Origin: JAPOPJ01 sp964538885 | GTDB taxonomy: Archaea; Thermoproteota; Nitrososphaeria; Nitrososphaerales; Nitrosopumilaceae | Length of the DNA stretch: 17,783 bases | Direction: 5' to 3' | NCBI GenBank assembly: GCA_964538885.1 | Contig: CAZIHR010000056.1 | Span: 1-17,783, forward strand | Part shown: piece by piece, positions 1 through 6,745 of the stretch | Numbering within the stretch: position 1 is the first letter of the stretch | Layout: each line of letters opens with the position of its first letter | The notes under the pieces: model-generated | The model's database searches: none | Told to the model about the DNA's origin: nothing | The model's input: the letters and a program-made list of their open reading frames with translations, nothing else | Translations under genes and position numbers: made by a program

Positions 1-1
1 G

Positions 2-130
2 GTGTCAGAGTATTATGCTACTATAGTGCAGATGCGTTGCGCGATGTCAGAGTACTTTAGAACTGCAAGGCCAAAATTAGATGCAATGAAGTTCATCGGC
101 AGGAAGTCACTTGACCTCAAGAACTTTTGA
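2..130 (+). CDS. C-terminal fragment of an unrecognised protein
   Basis: An open frame enters from the left edge and ends at TGA 128-130, giving 42 residues that begin VSEYYATIVQ and end SLDLKNF. The composition looks like a genuine protein tail: an amphipathic helix (SEYYATIVQMRCAMSEYF) followed by a basic stretch (RTARPKLDAMKFIGRKSL). I do not recognise the family from this fragment. It is co-directional with the purine genes but separated from purS by about 410 nt that hold a terminator-like hairpin, so it is probably not in their operon. The GTG at position 2 is not taken as a start because the sequence reads like an internal or C-terminal region. Confidence 0.55.
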   Translation: MSEYYATIVQMRCAMSEYFRTARPKLDAMKFIGRKSLDLKNF

Positions 131-418
131 TCGGAAGTATAATTAATGATATTGTGTGCGGGTTGGTCAATAACAGAATTTTGTGGAAGACAGCCTAGTT
201 AGAAATTCAGTTGGATGACATGTCAGGATAGACACGGCGTGTAATTAGGGATCGCTTCTTATGATACATTATCTCAGTTTTTCTACATTATTTTAATCTG
301 TGAGTTTTCTTGAATGAATTTGATTTCTTGTTTGTGATAGTTTCTATATGGTGGTATTGTAAAGGAATCAAATTCTGTTTTCATTTGATCTGTCTTGTGA
401 ACGTGGATATAGATGGGT

Positions 419-472
419 AGTTTTGGGGATGTTTGGGGGTGATGCTCATCCTCAAAACTGCTATCTATTTTT
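419..472 (+). terminator. stem-loop followed by T run
   Basis: Positions 419-431 (agttttggggatg) pair with 447-459 (catcctcaaaact): 12 Watson-Crick pairs and one G-U, with a 15-nt G-rich loop. The stem can be extended by three more pairs at 416-418/460-462, two of them G-U. A run of five T follows at 468-472. The G-U pairs only form in RNA read from the + strand (the - strand would have A-C mismatches), so the structure is probably in a + transcript. It lies just upstream of the purS TATA box, consistent with ending an upstream transcript. Archaeal termination mainly needs the U-tract, so the hairpin may serve another role. Confidence 0.45.
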
Positions 473-485
473 AACACAAAAAAAG

Positions 486-491
486 TATAAA
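486..491 (+). promoter_or_regulatory. probable TATA box for purS
   Basis: The sequence gtataaaagc contains a canonical archaeal TATA element at 486-491. Transcription would start near 512-515, giving a leader of about 25-35 nt before the purS start. Assigned from sequence and position only. Confidence 0.45.
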
Positions 492-545
492 AGCTCATAT
501 CTTTCGGAAGATAAATTAATCTTGATTATATCTTGTTAATTGTCT

Positions 546-812
546 ATGGATACTTTTGATGTACATGTTACGATTGAAAACAAGCCTAGTATCAATGATC
601 CTGAAGGTGAAACGATCCTCAGGGATCTTGTAATTAAAGGTGGAACTACCAATGTGTCACAAATACGGACTGCTAAAATGTTGAAATTTACGATTGAGGC
701 AAAAGACAAAAAGACCGCATCAGGTACAATCAAAAAGCTATGTGACGAATTAAGAATTTACAATCCATTGGTAAGCACGGTAACAGTAGAAGTGCATTCC
801 AAAATTACTTGA
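546..812 (+). CDS. purS: phosphoribosylformylglycinamidine synthase subunit PurS
   Basis: Small (88-residue) structural subunit of the three-part FGAM synthase, which converts FGAR, glutamine and ATP to FGAM in IMP synthesis; PurS dimers bridge PurL and the glutaminase PurQ. Recognisable family features are the N-terminal beta strand (FDVHVTIENKP), the DPEGETI motif and the C-terminal strand STVTVEVHSK; length fits the family (about 80-90). A TTG at 540 would add two residues (M-S); I prefer the ATG at 546, which starts at the usual distance before the first strand. It has its own TATA-like element and is separated from purQ by 193 nt, so it may be transcribed separately from the purQLF unit even though the products work together. 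Confidence 0.93.
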   Translation: MDTFDVHVTIENKPSINDPEGETILRDLVIKGGTTNVSQIRTAKMLKFTIEAKDKKTASGTIKKLCDELRIYNPLVSTVTVEVHSKIT

Positions 813-976
813 GCATATTATCATAAAATATCTTGTAATTTTGTGTCTGTTTTACACGTATGTTGTAATGTATCTCTTTTAGATCTTTGTCAGTTTACAC
901 ATATCATAAATTTTAGGTATGGCCTGATCAGTCATTCATGCAGTAAAGCACTGTATTATGATTGCTCAGATTTCAA

Positions 977-985
977 TTAAATATT
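977..985 (+). promoter_or_regulatory. probable TATA box for purQLF, leaderless start
   Basis: The element ttaaatatt is centred 25 nt upstream of the ATG at 1006, the spacing expected if transcription begins at the start codon. This supports both a separate promoter for purQLF and the choice of ATG 1006 over the upstream in-frame ATG at 958, which would lie upstream of the transcript. Confidence 0.45.
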
Positions 986-1005
986 ACTTTGTGTACCAGT
1001 TTTGT

Positions 1006-1686
1006 ATGAAGGTAGGTATAGTTGTTTTTCCTGGAAGTAACTGCGATCGAGACATGTATCACGTCTTAACTGATGTATTTCATTATAATACTAGGTACAT
1101 CTGGCATGAAAAACACATACCAAATGATACTGATGTTGTCATTCTTCCCGGCGGATTCTCATATGGCGATCGACTTCGTGCAGGTATCATTGCGGCACAT
1201 AGTCCTGTACTTCAGGATGTAAAAAAAATGGCTCAACGTGGGAAACCTGTTTTGGGTGTTTGTAATGGATTTCAAATACTTGTAGAGTCTGGCCTTCTTC
1301 CGGGCGCACTACTTAAAAATACATCCACAAGCTTTATGTGCAACTGGACAAACTTGGTGGTTGAAAATACTGATACGCCATTTACAAGCAGATTGATCAA
1401 GAGTCATAAGATACCTATTCCGATTGCAAATGGGGAGGGCCGATACTATGCAGACAGATCTACGTTGAAAGACATGCGGAAGAATAACCAGATTGTATTC
1501 AAATATGAAGATAACGTAAATGGCTCCTCACTATCCATTGCAGGCATATGTAATAAAGATGGAAATGTAGTAGGAATGATGCCACATCCAGAACGTGCAG
1601 TAGAACATGAAATTAATCCTAGTGGCAATATGGCATCAACATTAATCTTCAAATCATTACTTGATGTATTGGGTGCATATCATTGA
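1006..1686 (+). CDS. purQ: phosphoribosylformylglycinamidine synthase glutaminase subunit PurQ
   Basis: Class I glutamine amidotransferase subunit that hydrolyses glutamine and passes ammonia to PurL. In the 226-residue product the family start MKVGIVVFPGSNCDRD is intact, the nucleophile is Cys86 in GVCNGFQIL, and the His194/Glu196 pair sits in MMPHPERAVE. An in-frame ATG at 958 would add 16 residues with no match to the family pattern and precedes the likely TATA box, so ATG 1006 is chosen. The stop codon overlaps the TTG start of purL (TTGA, 1683-1686), implying translational coupling and equimolar synthesis of the two subunits. Confidence 0.95.
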   Translation: MKVGIVVFPGSNCDRDMYHVLTDVFHYNTRYIWHEKHIPNDTDVVILPGGFSYGDRLRAGIIAAHSPVLQDVKKMAQRGKPVLGVCNGFQILVESGLLPGALLKNTSTSFMCNWTNLVVENTDTPFTSRLIKSHKIPIPIANGEGRYYADRSTLKDMRKNNQIVFKYEDNVNGSSLSIAGICNKDGNVVGMMPHPERAVEHEINPSGNMASTLIFKSLLDVLGAYH

Positions 1687-3848
1687 GCCTAAAATATAAA
1701 GAACTCCTAGATCTTACTACCAGAATAGGACGTAATCCCACCCAAACTGAGATTAAAATTGTAGCAGCAGAATGGTCAGAGCACTGTTCATACAAATCCT
1801 CCAAAAAACATCTTCGAGTACTGCCTATGAATGGCCCACATGTAATATATGAAAAAGGATACGACTCTGGAGTGTTGGATGTGGGTGATGGATATGTAAT
1901 TACTGCCCACATTGAAAGCCACAATCATCCGTCTGCTGTAGAGCCGTACGGTGGAGCAGCAACAGGAGTGGGAGGCGTAATACGTGATATACTGTCTGCC
2001 GGGACACGTCCAATTGCCATACTTGATGGCCTTCGATTCGGCGATATTCGAAGTGATCCTCATGCAAGATGGCTCTTCACGAATGCTGTAACTGGTATTG
2101 CTGACTATGGAAACTGTTTAGGTATACCTACAATCGGCGGTGAGGTTGAGTTTGATCAATGTTACTCTGGATATGCATTGGTAGATGTGGCAGCAGTTGG
2201 ATTTGGCAAAAAGGCAAATTTGATTAAAAACCGTGCAAGGAAGGGTGATCTAGTTATCTTGCTTGGTGGTCCGACAGGTAGGGATGGCATCGGCGGCTCA
2301 CAGTTTGCATCGGATCCACTAAAATCAGAGGACCGTTCTGCTGTGCAGATTCCAGATCCTTTCGTAGAGAAACTTATCATAGAAGCAGTACTTGAGGCAC
2401 GAAACAGACATCTGATTCATGCAATGAAGGATCTTGGCGGTGGTGGGTTATCTTGTGCCATATCTGAAACTGCCGATTCTCTTGGGGTGGGAATTAGTAT
2501 GGATGTAGACAAAGTACATACTCGCGAAGATGACATGTTACAAGAAGAAATAATGATATCTGAATCTCAAGAAAGGATGCTACTTATAACTAGCAAGGGC
2601 AAACTAAAACAACTCTTGGCAATATGTTCCAAATTTCATATCAATGCATCTATAATTGGAACAGTTACTCAAGATAACATGATGCATGTAACTAAAGGTG
2701 ATGAAACTTGTGCAAGATTGCCAACCGATGTGGTTGCGCATGCCACACTTCTTGATAGACCCTCCAAGAAACCTGCATATCTGGCTGAGATTAAAAGAGA
2801 TAAAAAATTCCGTTCCGTTTCTGACTATACCCAAATACTGCTCAAGCTATTATCTGCGCCAAACATTGCAAGTACAGCATGGGTGTATGGCCAGTACGAT
2901 CACGAAGTGGGTATACGTACAGTGATCAAGCCTGGTGTCGACGCGTCAGTTCTGAGGCTTGATAACGGAAAATTTCTCTCTATAAAAATTGACGGTAATC
3001 CCAAGCAGTGTTATATTGACCCAAGAGAAGGAGCAATTGGATGCTTTGAGGAGGCATGCAGAAATGTAGTGTGTACTGGTGCAAAACCTATTGGAATGCT
3101 TGATCATCTTCAATTTGGGAATCCTGAAAACCCTGAAATCTTTTGGACATTTTTAGAGTCTGTTAATGGGCTTGCCGACTTTGCAAAATATTTTGAGATA
3201 CCGTGTATAGGAGGCAAAGTGAGCCTATACAATGAGACACCAAATGGCCCAATAAAACCCACTCCTGTAATTGGAGTGTTGGGACTAGCAGATACAAAGC
3301 CCCCGCCCACACAAGATATCTCAGAGGAAGACAATATTGTGATTGTGGGAAAAACTCTGGATGAGCTTGGTGGCTCTGAATACTCAGAGTATATACGTGG
3401 ATTTGTTGGTGGTAGATGCCCTACAGTGGATTTTGCAGAGTCCAAGAAAAATATGAATGCCGTATTACACACTATAGAAAAAAATTTGGTCAAAGGTGCA
3501 CATGACTGTTCCAAAGGAGGCATTGCAGTTGCAGTCTCTGAGCTCTGTATGAGCACAAGCATGGGATGTGAGGTGTCAATAGGCAAGATACCTTCTCAAA
3601 GACTTGATACTGACAGAATCTTGTTTTCAGAAAGTCACTCTAGATATATTTTGGTGGTGGAGAAACAGAAATTAAAATCTCTGCTTAGGACCTTGAATAA
3701 GCTTGGGGTAAGGCATGGTTTAATTGGTAAACTTGTGGGCAAAAACATCACATTCACACGACACAATGATGTAGTTATATGTCTAAGGATTGATAAGGCA
3801 CAAAAAATATGGTCTAGTGCGTTGAGGAAGCTGGTGGCACATGGTTAA
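1683..3848 (+). CDS. purL: phosphoribosylformylglycinamidine synthase subunit PurL (small form)
   Basis: Catalytic ATP-dependent subunit of FGAM synthase, 721 residues, the length expected for the small PurL that works with separate PurS and PurQ (the large fused form is about 1,300). The conserved WSEHCSYKSSK block places the catalytic His at residue 34; ESHNHPSAVEPYGGAATG (78-95) is the first nucleotide/Mg site of the AIR-synthetase-like fold, and the second half repeats the fold (GGSEYSEYIRG, HDCSKGGIAVAVSE). Start is TTG at 1683, overlapping the purQ stop; no better start exists because the conserved region begins about 30 residues later. The 3' end overlaps purF by 8 nt. Confidence 0.95.
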   Translation: MSLKYKELLDLTTRIGRNPTQTEIKIVAAEWSEHCSYKSSKKHLRVLPMNGPHVIYEKGYDSGVLDVGDGYVITAHIESHNHPSAVEPYGGAATGVGGVIRDILSAGTRPIAILDGLRFGDIRSDPHARWLFTNAVTGIADYGNCLGIPTIGGEVEFDQCYSGYALVDVAAVGFGKKANLIKNRARKGDLVILLGGPTGRDGIGGSQFASDPLKSEDRSAVQIPDPFVEKLIIEAVLEARNRHLIHAMKDLGGGGLSCAISETADSLGVGISMDVDKVHTREDDMLQEEIMISESQERMLLITSKGKLKQLLAICSKFHINASIIGTVTQDNMMHVTKGDETCARLPTDVVAHATLLDRPSKKPAYLAEIKRDKKFRSVSDYTQILLKLLSAPNIASTAWVYGQYDHEVGIRTVIKPGVDASVLRLDNGKFLSIKIDGNPKQCYIDPREGAIGCFEEACRNVVCTGAKPIGMLDHLQFGNPENPEIFWTFLESVNGLADFAKYFEIPCIGGKVSLYNETPNGPIKPTPVIGVLGLADTKPPPTQDISEEDNIVIVGKTLDELGGSEYSEYIRGFVGGRCPTVDFAESKKNMNAVLHTIEKNLVKGAHDCSKGGIAVAVSELCMSTSMGCEVSIGKIPSQRLDTDRILFSESHSRYILVVEKQKLKSLLRTLNKLGVRHGLIGKLVGKNITFTRHNDVVICLRIDKAQKIWSSALRKLVAHG

Positions 3849-5274
3849 GGAGAACTGTGGTGTGGTTGGAATATTCAGTCTAGGTGGAACTAATGTGGTT
3901 CCGATGGCAATAGATTCACTGCGAGCACTACAACACAGGGGTCAAGAAGCATGGGGTATAGCAGTACCAAACCGACCCCCACTAAAAAAAACAGGATTGG
4001 TCTCTTCGTCATCCTCTGAATTCAAAAAGATTGCCGAAGAGTATGCGTCTGATTCTATCATTGGACATGTCAGATATTCTACCATGGGAAGGAGCTCAAT
4101 TGAAAATGCTCAGCCACTTCGTGTGCAAGATCTCTGTGTGGCACATAATGGAACAATTGCAAATGTGCAAGAGTTGTCCAATCTGGTTGGCGGGTGCACA
4201 TTTACGCCACAAAACTCTAGCGATACATTAGTTGCAGCACAAAGACTTGTCTCCCTTATAACTGAGCGTGGCAATATGAGAAAAGCACTATCAATACTTA
4301 AAAACGAGATGGCCGGATCTTACTGCTTTACATTCATCTCAGATGATAATGCTGTTTATGCTGCACGCGACCCTAAAGGGTTTAGACCAATGGTACTAGG
4401 ATATAAAAAATCTGATGATACCTTTATTGTGGCATCCGAGTCTTCTGCACTTTCTGCAGTGGGGGCACAGCTGCAGCGTGACATAAATCCTGGCGAATTA
4501 ATACGACTTGATAAAGATGGTTTACAATCAGAACGCTTTTCAGAGGATATCCCACATGCACATTGTTCTTTTGAGTTTACGTATTTTGCACATCCCTCAA
4601 GTAAGATGGAAGGCTCTAACATCTATCTAGCAAGAAAACGAATTGGCCATTTTTTAGCTAAAAAGTTTCGTATCTTTGATGCTGACTTGGTGATTCCTGT
4701 GCCTGATTCAGCAAGACCCGCAGCATTGGGTTATGCTCAAGAATCAGGAGTTCCATTTGATGAGGGACTACTCAAAGACAGATACAGCAAAAAAGGTCCA
4801 CTTCGTAGCTTTATAGAACCACATCAATCTGACAGAATTGAGATCAATAGATGGATTATTCCCATAAGAGAAATTATTGATGGAAAGCATGTTGTTGTCA
4901 TTGATGATAGCTTAGTTCGTGGTACAAGCTCCAAGGCCATCATTAAGGCACTTCGTCGTGCAGGTGCACGAAAGATCAGCATGCTGATTACGTACCCTCA
5001 AATTAATTTTCCATGTTATGCAGGAATAGATTTTCCATCTCAACAGGAACTTGCAACATATACGAATGGAAAGAAGATGAGTACCGAAGAGATAACTGAG
5101 ATGGTTCGGCGTGATATTGGTGCCGACTATTTAGGATTCAATGATGCAGAGAACTTGGCAAATGCAGTGGGAATTTCAAAAGATTCTATGTGTTTTACAT
5201 GCTCTTCAGGGAACTATACCTCTTTGGGAATTTCTCCCCAATTCAAGACCAGAGAAGAGGTAAAAGGGGAGTGA
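3841..5274 (+). CDS. purF: amidophosphoribosyltransferase PurF
   Basis: Makes 5-phosphoribosylamine from PRPP and glutamine, the committed first step of purine synthesis. The 477-residue protein has an N-terminal Ntn glutaminase domain and a C-terminal phosphoribosyltransferase domain with the PRPP loop VVVIDDSLVRGTSS (351-364). The nucleophile is Cys6 (MVKENCGVVGIF), so a five-residue propeptide must be removed. Cys242, Cys392, Cys451 and Cys454 match the four ligands of the [4Fe-4S] cluster known in Bacillus subtilis PurF, so this is the cluster-containing type rather than the E. coli type. Starts at ATG 3841 inside purL, overlapping by 8 nt, as last gene of the purQLF unit. Confidence 0.95.
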   Translation: MVKENCGVVGIFSLGGTNVVPMAIDSLRALQHRGQEAWGIAVPNRPPLKKTGLVSSSSSEFKKIAEEYASDSIIGHVRYSTMGRSSIENAQPLRVQDLCVAHNGTIANVQELSNLVGGCTFTPQNSSDTLVAAQRLVSLITERGNMRKALSILKNEMAGSYCFTFISDDNAVYAARDPKGFRPMVLGYKKSDDTFIVASESSALSAVGAQLQRDINPGELIRLDKDGLQSERFSEDIPHAHCSFEFTYFAHPSSKMEGSNIYLARKRIGHFLAKKFRIFDADLVIPVPDSARPAALGYAQESGVPFDEGLLKDRYSKKGPLRSFIEPHQSDRIEINRWIIPIREIIDGKHVVVIDDSLVRGTSSKAIIKALRRAGARKISMLITYPQINFPCYAGIDFPSQQELATYTNGKKMSTEEITEMVRRDIGADYLGFNDAENLANAVGISKDSMCFTCSSGNYTSLGISPQFKTREEVKGE

Positions 5275-5322
5275 TTGTGGGTTATGTTGCAAATTACGCC
5301 TGATTTTATCTCTTAAATTGAT

Positions 5323-5335
5323 TCACATTTTGTGA
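5323..5335. terminator. small palindrome between convergent genes
   Basis: tcaca-ttt-tgtga forms a 5-bp stem with a 3-nt loop in the 69-nt gap between the ends of purF and the convergent membrane protein gene. Short T-rich runs lie just upstream (gattttatctc). It could serve as a bidirectional terminator, but the stem is short and the evidence is only position and symmetry. Confidence 0.25.
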
Positions 5336-5343
5336 TGGTATGT

Positions 5344-5730
5344 TTATGATCCCATCATTCCTACCATTTTTGGTAGTTCACGATATGCTTTGCTTACAAA
5401 GATTCCGTTGTCTGCATCTATCATGACAAACTCCATTGGGTTGTCTGGAGGTGGTGAAATTATGATTTTTTCACCCGCCGCAAGTTCTTTGATGTCCAGG
5501 ATGTCACCTGCACCAAAATTCACATGTATGTTTGTAAGTGTCTGTGAGCCTGTGTTTTGTACAGTTATTCTGCCAGTTACAAACAAACTTTGTTTGTCGA
5601 TAATTGGATCAACAAATATGTCATACTCTTGAGTTGATACGGACAGCTTTAGAATGTCCATTCCAAAGATTAGTGCCATAACTACAATTGCACCAACACC
5701 AATACCGATCAGGGCAGTATATGACTGCAC
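5344..5730 (-). CDS. membrane-anchored small protein, beta-sandwich-like outer domain
   Basis: A 128-residue protein with an N-terminal membrane segment (about residues 5-24, LIGIGVGAIVVMALIFGMDI) that probably acts as an uncleaved anchor, followed by a domain exposed outside the cell. The outer part has alternating strands such as SLFVTGRITVQNTGSQTLTN and AGEKIIISPPP, a pattern seen in CARDB/FxLYD-like immunoglobulin-type folds; I infer the fold and know no function. The start is GTG at 5730. A TATA-like atttaattat on the - strand (5751-5760) is centred 25 nt upstream of it, fitting a leaderless transcript. It converges on purF. Confidence 0.75.
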   Translation of the reverse strand: MQSYTALIGIGVGAIVVMALIFGMDILKLSVSTQEYDIFVDPIIDKQSLFVTGRITVQNTGSQTLTNIHVNFGAGDILDIKELAAGEKIIISPPPDNPMEFVMIDADNGIFVSKAYRELPKMVGMMGS

Positions 5731-5750
5731 AATAACATATAGACAGTCTG

Positions 5751-5760
5751 ATAATTAAAT
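5751..5760 (-). promoter_or_regulatory. probable TATA box for the 5344-5730 gene
   Basis: The - strand reads atttaattat, centred 25 nt upstream of the GTG start at 5730. The spacing predicts transcription beginning at or next to the start codon. Confidence 0.35.
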
Positions 5761-5793
5761 ATGATTCATTTAATTGATTGTTGACCACGCTTG

Positions 5794-5946
5794 TTATTGA
5801 TGTAATGAGTTGGCACAATGTTTTGTGCAAGTTTGACACATATCTGTTATTTCAAAAGTAGAATGATAATGATTTGTTTTTACAAAATTTGAATGAAACT
5901 TTGTAATGTGCTGTAGATGGGACAGCCAAGTATTGTATTGTGACAT
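5794..5946 (-). CDS. candidate His/Cys-rich microprotein, 50 residues
   Basis: An ATG at 5946 opens a 50-residue frame, MSQYNTWLSHLQ to HCANSLHQ, containing eight His and three Cys, the latter as C-x2-C-x3-C (CQTCTKHC) near the C-terminus, with a run of spaced His in front (KFHSNF, NHYHSTFE). The arrangement suggests a metal-binding protein. The frame extends upstream to an ATG at 6150 that overlaps the regulator's stop codon (118 residues), but those extra 68 residues are of low-complexity N/S/T/K-rich composition and look non-coding, so the shorter start is preferred. A TATA-like aaaaatatc lies about 45 nt upstream. Not a family I can name; it could be spurious. Confidence 0.4.
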   Translation of the reverse strand: MSQYNTWLSHLQHITKFHSNFVKTNHYHSTFEITDMCQTCTKHCANSLHQ

Positions 5947-6146
5947 GTTCAGGACTAGAACAACTATGCTGCAAGTCTCATTTCTTTTGATATTTTTTTG
6001 CTGTTTGTATGTGGCATTACTGTTATGGATTAATTTTGTGTAATTAGCTATATTTGAAGAACTGGTGGTGTCGCTCCAATGCCAACCACTGCATTGGATA
6101 ATGTGATTTTCTTTAATAATTTTTGAACTTGTCATACAACCAAGTA

Positions 6147-6548
6147 TCACAGCACAACCATTTTTACAGTATCCATCTTTTTGTTTGTTAGAAATCCTTT
6201 TGTTATGGATTCTATCTTTTTTGCGTTGCCATCAAGCAAGAACATCTCTACACATCTATTTTGATCTATTTTATTGTGTATGTGTGTGGTGATCAGATCT
6301 TCATAATCGTGTTTTATTCCAGCTACCTGATCATCGTACTTGTTTGCATGAACTACTACAAGCATTGCATTTTTGTTACCTGTCATTCCCTGCCTTTGTT
6401 TCTCTTCTTGGACAAATGTGCGTATTCCAGCTCTTACAATCTCTGAGCGACCAGTAAAACCAAGTATCTTTTGCAGTCTGTTCAGCTCTTCTATCATCTC
6501 TTTGTTAAGTGAAATAGATATGATAGATGTATCGTGTGTCTTGGCCAT
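6147..6548 (-). CDS. NikR-like metal-responsive ribbon-helix-helix regulator
   Basis: A 133-residue protein with an N-terminal ribbon-helix-helix DNA-binding domain (about residues 7-48, strand SIISISL and helix turn FTGRSEIVRAGI) and a C-terminal ACT-like regulatory domain (MLVVVHANK onward). His80, His89, His91 and Cys99 occupy the order of E. coli NikR ligands His76, His87, His89, Cys95; the total His-to-Cys distance is the same (19), but the H-x-H pair sits two residues earlier. NikR senses nickel; the divergent neighbour here is a zinc/manganese-type importer, so the metal is uncertain. Starts at ATG 6548, with a TATA-like element about 36 nt upstream. Likely represses its own divergent region. 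Confidence 0.85.
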   Translation of the reverse strand: MAKTHDTSIISISLNKEMIEELNRLQKILGFTGRSEIVRAGIRTFVQEEKQRQGMTGNKNAMLVVVHANKYDDQVAGIKHDYEDLITTHIHNKIDQNRCVEMFLLDGNAKKIESITKGFLTNKKMDTVKMVVL

Positions 6549-6579
6549 TATTTAGATTTTGTAACTTTGCCATAATGCC

Positions 6580-6589
6580 CTTATATTGT
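6580..6589 (-). promoter_or_regulatory. probable TATA box for the NikR-like gene
   Basis: The - strand reads acaatataag, centred about 36 nt upstream of the ATG at 6548, giving a predicted leader of roughly 10 nt. Confidence 0.35.
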
Positions 6590-6702
6590 GATCGATAATT
6601 TGTTTTTTTCTCATGGTTAGTTATTATTTCTTGGTTAGGTAGAGCGATCAGCCCTTTAGGTTGGCAAGGTTATTTTATTAATAAATTGTGAAAAAATACT
6701 AA

Positions 6703-6736
6703 TAGTTATGAATTTATATGGATTAATTATTAACTA
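6703..6736. promoter_or_regulatory. inverted repeat around the znuA TATA box, candidate operator
   Basis: The arms tagtta (6703-6708) and taacta (6731-6736) are perfect inverse complements separated by 22 nt and straddle the likely TATA box of the importer operon (tttatat, 6713-6719). The arm sequence recurs as ttagtta at 6617-6623 on the regulator side of the same intergenic region, matching the reverse complement of 6731-6737 over seven bases. NikR operators are two half-sites separated by a long spacer (GTATGA-N16-TCATAC in E. coli), so the geometry is similar but the sequence is not. The region is AT-rich, so chance symmetry is possible. Confidence 0.35.
6713..6719 (+). promoter_or_regulatory. 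probable TATA box for the znuABC operon
   Basis: tttatat is centred about 30 nt upstream of the znuA ATG at 6746, predicting a very short leader that starts near 6741. Confidence 0.45.
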
Positions 6737-6745
6737 AGTAGGAAA

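Larger units (their letters stand above)
131..539. other. intergenic stretch without a convincing gene
   Basis: About 410 nt with no ORF I would defend on either strand. It contains a TATA-like element at 136-145 (agtataatta), a strong stem-loop at 419-459 followed by a T run (468-472), and the probable purS TATA box at 486-491. The layout (promoter-like element, about 300 nt, hairpin plus T run) would fit an unannotated non-coding RNA or a long 3' untranslated region, but I see no tRNA, snoRNA box pair or other known RNA signature. Confidence 0.5.

Noticed and set aside
283..498. 71-residue frame on the - strand before purS
   Set aside because: It overlaps the purS TATA box and the stem-loop, has no recognisable motif, no hydrophobic or domain pattern, and a composition typical of chance frames in AT-rich DNA.
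958..1005. Longer purQ start at ATG 958
   Set aside because: The added 16 residues do not match PurQ, and the probable TATA box (977-985) lies inside them.
3110..3586. 158-residue frame on the - strand inside purL
   Set aside because: It lies antisense to strongly conserved PurL sequence and has no family features of its own.
5947..6150. Upstream 68-residue extension of the His/Cys microprotein, starting in ATGA overlap with the regulator gene
   Set aside because: The extension is N/S/T/K-rich and looks like translated intergenic DNA; the overlap alone is weak evidence, so the gene is reported from ATG 5946.
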